The notes under the pieces were generated by a model. That model had not been told where the DNA came from. It was given only the letters and a program-made list of their open reading frames with translations, and made no database searches. A stretch of 9,292 bases of DNA. Origin: JAQICX01 sp964441455. Its GTDB lineage: Bacteria > Verrucomicrobiota > Kiritimatiellia > JAQICX01. The translations under genes were made by a program, and so were the position numbers. The stretch covers positions 1 through 9,292 of the forward strand of contig CAYTUX010000276.1 of NCBI GenBank assembly GCA_964441455.1, in the 5' to 3' direction. Positions 5,741 to 9,292 of this stretch are shown piece by piece (positions within the stretch are counted from its first letter, which is position 1; each line of letters begins with the position of its first letter).

Positions 5741-8551
5741 TTAATTATCTTCCGCTTTACTTATAAATTTGGAAATTATATTGTTTATATTCTCAATATT
5801 AAAAACACTTGCAGCGGTTAACAAATCTTCTCCGCAATTAGTAATATAATCTTCATTAACTTTTTTGCCCAGTTCAACCATTTCCTCGGCAATATTTTGA
5901 ATTTCTGAGATATCAACAGCTCCAACTTCGTCTTTTAGTTTTGGTAAGATGTTCTCATAAAGCTTTTCTCTGATTCCTTCAGAAATATTTACTTCTATAT
6001 TATCTTCTAAAGTATCTTTTGGCTCTTGTTTTTGATCTTTAGGCTTAATATACTTGTTAACATTCATAAATAACTCATCAACATTTACAGGCTTTGTCAA
6101 GTGCCCATCAAATAACTCCTTTGTGATCTCCAACTCATCCTGCTTCGCAGATGCTGTTAAAGCGATTACAGGAATATCTTTTGTCGAGTCTGTTGATTTT
6201 AAAATTTTTGTAGCTTCAATACCATCCATAACGGGCATTCTGATGTCACATATTATAAGGTCAGGTATCTTTTTCTTTGCAATGTTAACTGTTTCAAGTC
6301 CATTTTTGGCTGAAAGAATGTGAAGATTCTTGCCACTAAACAACTCTTCTAAAAGAATTCTGTTAGAGGGAACATCATCAACAATTAAAAGGGTTTCTTC
6401 GTTGTAAACCAATGATTGTAGATTAATGCTTTGCGTACTTTCTGTATGCATGGTTGATGAAACAGAAATATTATATAAGTTAATATTAAAAGTACTTCCC
6501 TTGCCTACCTGGCTTGTTACCGTAAGTTTTCCATTCATCATCTCTGTAAGACGTTTTGAGATACTTAGCCCTAAACCTGTGCCTCCATACAGACGATTGT
6601 CCTGTGAATCCTGCTGCTTAAATGGTGCGAAAATCTTCTTGAGATGTTTCTGCTCAATACCTATGCCTGTGTCTTCAACACTAATAATTAAAGATACCTT
6701 AGAAGGATCTGCTTGGTCATCATAGAAAAGGTCAACTCCAAGTTTTATATAACCATGCTCGGTAAACTTAACAGCGTTACCTACAAGATTAATTAAAACC
6801 TGTCTTAATCTCATTTCATCAATAATCAGCGAAGGCGGCAGTTCGTTGTGCAGCTCAAATAACAAATCAATTCCTTTTTCCTTAACTTTTAATATGAATA
6901 CCTGCTCTATCTCTTTGAAAATATGGGCGATGCTGCATGCTCCAAGTTTAATCTTAAGTTGACCAGCCTCAATTTTTGATAAATCAAGAATATCATTTAT
7001 TAAAGTTAGGAGGCTGTTTCCTGCAACATTAATTGAGTCAAGGTAAGTCTTTTGCTTAATATCAATAACTTGTTTTGATAGTAATTGACTAAAACCAATT
7101 ATAGCATTGAGTGGGGTGCGTATTTCATGACTCATGTTGGCAAGAAATTCAGACTTGGCTTTATTTGCCAATTCAGCCTCCTGCCTGGACTCTATTATAG
7201 CAAGTTCATACTCTTTAGATTCGGTGACATCCATTATGATTCCAACAAATTTCTGTGGTTGATTGTTTGTGTCACGTTCTGTAACTTTACCATCAATTTT
7301 TAGCCAGCATAAATCGCCGTGTGCATTTTTATAACGTAGCTCAAAAAAGTTTCCGTCAAATTTGTCGTTCTTGATTGCACTCATGTTTTCTTCAAAAAGA
7401 GCTCTTGATGTTGGCTCAAGAATGTTTATCCAACCATCATATGTGAGATCAACATCTGCTTCCTGATCATAACCAAGAAATGCCGCAAGGGAGTTCCCAT
7501 ATGCTATTGTGTTATCTCTTAAAAAAACTTCGAAAACAACAATCTTAGAGTCTTCTGTGGCAAGCTTTAAAATATCCTGTGATTTTTTAAGCGATGATGC
7601 CATTTGCTTTCTAGATTTTATCTCTTTTGCTAGAATCCTGTTTATTCTTACAAAATACAGCACAATCATTAAGGCCGCAATAAATATAATAACACCACTC
7701 CAAAACCATTTCTTAACAGTTTTTTTGTCAATCATATTTTCAACTATGATATTAGTAAGATTATCATTCTCAAATTTCTTAACTATGTTCCCTGGCATGG
7801 AAACAATTACTTTGTTTAATATTGGTAGCAGATTTTTGTGTTCTTCAGTTACTCCAAAACTGACTTGTATGTTGGGTAGTTCTTCGGAAGGAATGGAAAT
7901 AATACCTTTTATATCATTGCGTTTTATCTCGTAATAAGCCGACAAAGAGTTGCCAATATAAGCATCTGATAAACTCTCTTTAACGATATCTAAGCCTGCT
8001 TGAGTCGTAGGACATGGCACAAATTTAATCTCTTTAAAATGCTTGATAAGATATCTTGTCAAAGGAGAATCTTTTTGTATGGTAACATTTTTTCTGTATA
8101 GTGCACTCATAACATTAGTATTTATGAAAAAGTTCGGCTTTGCATAAATGTATACAGGTGAACTGAAATATGGAACTGTGTGGTAATTAGGTATCTCTTC
8201 AATACTGAATAGTGCCGGAGCAATATCCGCTTTGTCCGTCATCAGTGCACTCTCTTGGGACAACTCAATATCGGGCGATACATATTTAAATATTAAACCT
8301 GTCTTATCTGAAACATATTTTAACATATCAACGGCAATACCGGAAAAAGATCCGTCTTGGTTTTTCATCACATATGGAGGTGATTCGACCATCCATACTT
8401 GCAGAACACGACTTTGATCTATAATCTCCGCTTCAGATTCTGTAAAAACAATACCTTTTGAACCTTGTGCGAAAACTGACGAAATAGCTGAAATTGCAAA
8501 AATAAAAAATATTATGTTTTTTGTTATTAATTTTCCGGGAAAAATATTCAT
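5741..8551 (-). CDS. Hybrid sensor histidine kinase with periplasmic solute-binding domain, PAS and receiver
   Basis: This 936-residue inner-membrane kinase probably senses a small periplasmic ligand. A signal peptide or first membrane segment spans about 10-29. A family-3 solute-binding (SBP_bac_3) domain covers about 45-270 and starts VWMVESPPYVMKNQDG. A membrane helix lies at about 283-302. Next come a PAS/PAC domain (about 330-445) and a HisKA dimerisation domain with SHEIRTP, where H475 is the phosphoacceptor. The ATPase domain has the N box around N588 and N592, DTGIGI (627-632) and GGTGLGL (656-662). The receiver has D725/D726, phosphoacceptor D769, T799 and K820. The last 100 residues are predicted helical with no histidine, so this is not an Hpt domain. 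No separate response regulator is nearby, so output probably passes through an unlinked Hpt or regulator. AGAGG sits 5 bases before the ATG. The ligand is unknown, though amino acids are typical for this domain. Confidence 0.95.
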   Translation of the reverse strand: MNIFPGKLITKNIIFFIFAISAISSVFAQGSKGIVFTESEAEIIDQSRVLQVWMVESPPYVMKNQDGSFSGIAVDMLKYVSDKTGLIFKYVSPDIELSQESALMTDKADIAPALFSIEEIPNYHTVPYFSSPVYIYAKPNFFINTNVMSALYRKNVTIQKDSPLTRYLIKHFKEIKFVPCPTTQAGLDIVKESLSDAYIGNSLSAYYEIKRNDIKGIISIPSEELPNIQVSFGVTEEHKNLLPILNKVIVSMPGNIVKKFENDNLTNIIVENMIDKKTVKKWFWSGVIIFIAALMIVLYFVRINRILAKEIKSRKQMASSLKKSQDILKLATEDSKIVVFEVFLRDNTIAYGNSLAAFLGYDQEADVDLTYDGWINILEPTSRALFEENMSAIKNDKFDGNFFELRYKNAHGDLCWLKIDGKVTERDTNNQPQKFVGIIMDVTESKEYELAIIESRQEAELANKAKSEFLANMSHEIRTPLNAIIGFSQLLSKQVIDIKQKTYLDSINVAGNSLLTLINDILDLSKIEAGQLKIKLGACSIAHIFKEIEQVFILKVKEKGIDLLFELHNELPPSLIIDEMRLRQVLINLVGNAVKFTEHGYIKLGVDLFYDDQADPSKVSLIISVEDTGIGIEQKHLKKIFAPFKQQDSQDNRLYGGTGLGLSISKRLTEMMNGKLTVTSQVGKGSTFNINLYNISVSSTMHTESTQSINLQSLVYNEETLLIVDDVPSNRILLEELFSGKNLHILSAKNGLETVNIAKKKIPDLIICDIRMPVMDGIEATKILKSTDSTKDIPVIALTASAKQDELEITKELFDGHLTKPVNVDELFMNVNKYIKPKDQKQEPKDTLEDNIEVNISEGIREKLYENILPKLKDEVGAVDISEIQNIAEEMVELGKKVNEDYITNCGEDLLTAASVFNIENINNIISKFISKAEDN

Positions 8552-8576
8552 GGTTACCTCTTTAAATTTACACGGA

Positions 8577-8606
8577 ATTATAGCTTCGAGTTTATGTTTA
8601 TGTCAA
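8577..8606 (-). promoter_or_regulatory. Near-consensus sigma70-type promoter of the hybrid kinase gene
   Basis: On the minus strand the sequence has a perfect -35 TTGACA (complement of 8601-8606) and a perfect -10 TATAAT (complement of 8577-8582), separated by 18 bases. Transcription should start near 8570, giving a leader of about 20 bases that contains the AGAGG ribosome site. Both hexamers match consensus, which is unusual for a sensor kinase gene and predicts strong basal expression unless repressed. The palindromic repeat at 8662 lies about 55 bases upstream of the -35. Confidence 0.8.
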
Positions 8607-8661
8607 GCAAATAAAAAATGTTTTAGAAGAATCCCTGTTTTTCTGGTTGAACACCCTTTTC

Positions 8662-8797
8662 GGCGGGGTCACGAACCCCGACCCTACAGTTGCGGATGCT
8701 GCAATCAAACCTAAATTGTTGATTGCAAATGGCTTCTGTAGGGTCGGGGTGCTTCACCCCGCCTTTTAAATAAAATTTTCAATTTCATCACCCCAGC
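8662..8797. repeat. Dispersed nested-palindrome repeat, complete right copy
   Basis: Three tiers of inverted repeat share one centre. The outer arms GGCGGGGT (8662-8669) and ACCCCGCC (8756-8763) are perfect. The middle arms ACCCCGACCCTACAG (8675-8689) and CTGTAGGGTCGGGGT (8736-8750) are a perfect 15-bp pair. The inner arms TGCAATCAA (8700-8708) and TTGATTGCA (8719-8727) are a perfect 9-bp pair. Five unpaired bases lie on each side between outer and middle arms. Each side can also form its own small hairpin, because GGGGT at 8665-8669 pairs with ACCCC at 8675-8679. The AT-rich tail after 8763 matches the copy at 1-120 until about 8797. No coding frame is seen. It resembles a REP/MITE-type element whose mobilising enzyme, if any, is outside the window. 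Confidence 0.85.
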
Positions 8798-8856
8798 TAC
8801 TGACAGATCAGAATAACAATCCTATATCAAACTCCAATATAAAGTTAATAGCTGGG
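8792..8856. repeat. Eight-base inverted repeat around an AT-rich spacer
   Basis: CCCAGCTA at 8792-8799 and TAGCTGGG at 8849-8856 are perfect inverted copies separated by 49 AT-rich bases with no gene. The left arm overlaps the end of the tail of the palindromic repeat. The pair could be ends of a tiny element or a coincidence, since an 8-base match across this distance is not rare. No target duplication is evident. Confidence 0.3.
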
Positions 8857-8901
8857 CGACCCTCGCGAGCTGCAGTTTAACATTAGATTGGAAAAGGGGA
8901 G

Positions 8902-8969
8902 GGACAGCGTCCCCGCTGTCCGCCAAAACTAATTTTCATCCCGCCTTGCGGGATCACAGGCTCCAGCCT
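8902..8969. repeat. Cluster of three short GC-rich hairpins
   Basis: Three perfect palindromes follow one another in gene-free DNA. GGACAGCG (8902-8909) and CGCTGTCC (8914-8921) enclose the loop TCCC. ATCCCGC (8938-8944) and GCGGGAT (8948-8954) enclose CTT. AGGCT (8958-8962) and AGCCT (8965-8969) enclose CC. None is followed by a clear T run, so they are not obvious intrinsic terminators. They resemble REP-type repeats and lie directly downstream (minus strand) of the broken GC-rich gene start at 8996-9244. Confidence 0.6.
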
Positions 8970-8995
8970 CGCCAATTTACCCATCCGCCGACAGC

Positions 8996-9244
8996 TCAAC
9001 CCGGCTTATCGCCTCCCATAAACACAGCCCATTGCCGGCGAGTGACAGGTGTGCGGCCAATATGAAAGCCCTGCGTGAAAGTCACTCGGCATGCCGTCTC
9101 CTCCCGCTCATGTCCGGGTTCGGTGACCGGACTGCCCATTAGGAACAACCCGGCGAAAACCGGAACCAGAACCAGCAGAACTTGCCCGGCAAGATTAGCC
9201 CAACTTCCGCGGACTAAAAAAAAACATATTTTTTTCAAAAACAC
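8996..9244 (-). pseudogene. Truncated N-terminus of an FGE-sulfatase/SUMF1-like protein
   Basis: Read from a GTG at 9244, the frame gives 82 residues. A hydrophobic segment (about 17-35) leads into MGSP (36-39), a charged stretch EPGHEREE (42-49), then VTFTQGFHIGRTPVTRRQW (54-72). This is the pattern that opens the formylglycine-generating-enzyme (SUMF1) domain, with MGSP, a GF-IG strand and PVT-QW. A stop after GGDKPG ends it about 45 residues into a domain that normally exceeds 200, so the catalytic part is missing. Two 60-base samples are 62% and 58% G+C by hand count, against about 35% in the kinase gene, and the GC bias begins abruptly after an AT-rich start near 9220. The start is uncertain. 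It is probably a fragment of foreign or duplicated origin and not functional. Confidence 0.55.
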
Positions 9245-9292
9245 CTAACATTCTTACAGGTAGCGACTTACATATTAATACGTCTAATTTCG

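Noticed and set aside
234..8551. The block between the repeats as a mobile island
   Set aside because: It contains the housekeeping genes tig, clpP and clpX, no integrase or transposase, and no target duplication. The repeats look like independent dispersed elements.
8514..8714. A 66-codon plus-strand frame across the kinase start and the repeat
   Set aside because: It runs antisense through the kinase start and promoter and ends inside the palindromic repeat. Its cysteine-rich end is a translation of the repeat itself.
9190..9251. An alternative start ATG at 9251 for the FGE-like fragment
   Set aside because: That frame runs only about 18 codons to a stop and is not in frame with the MGSP motif. 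It would need a frameshift to join.

Overview
The window looks like chromosomal DNA from an AT-rich bacterium. A 60-base sample of the kinase gene is about 35% G+C by hand count. It carries a conserved protein-quality-control operon beside a sensor kinase and accessory genes. The fused periplasmic sensor kinase with signal peptide and the trigger factor-ClpP-ClpX order fit a Gram-negative-type bacterium. The dispersed GC-rich palindromes and the fragment of a formylglycine-generating-enzyme-like gene would suit a PVC-type lineage such as Lentisphaerota, but that placement is a guess.

All convincing genes lie on the minus strand, so the window reads right to left. At the right end (about 8660-9292) is gene-poor DNA with a nested palindromic repeat, a cluster of small GC-rich hairpins and a broken GC-rich gene start resembling an FGE-sulfatase/SUMF1 protein. 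A near-consensus sigma70-type promoter (8577-8606) then drives a 936-residue hybrid histidine kinase made of a periplasmic solute-binding domain, one membrane segment, a PAS domain, the kinase core and a receiver. Downstream come a TIGR02757 (DUF2400) family protein and a ketopantoate reductase (panE). Two very short open frames sit at the junctions of these genes. Each has a good Shine-Dalgarno sequence and is either a tiny gene or a relic.

After a 319-base AT-rich gap (3419-3737) comes the operon tig-clpP-clpX, with gaps of only 20 and 9 bases. Trigger factor folds nascent chains on the ribosome, ClpX unfolds tagged or damaged proteins, and ClpP degrades them. No lon gene follows clpX within the window. 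Instead the left edge holds a second copy of the palindromic repeat seen at 8662-8797, in the same orientation.

I see no tRNA, rRNA, CRISPR array, complete insertion sequence or phage gene, and no clear new multi-gene system. The most unusual material is the repeat family, the tiny junction ORFs and the GC-rich gene fragment.
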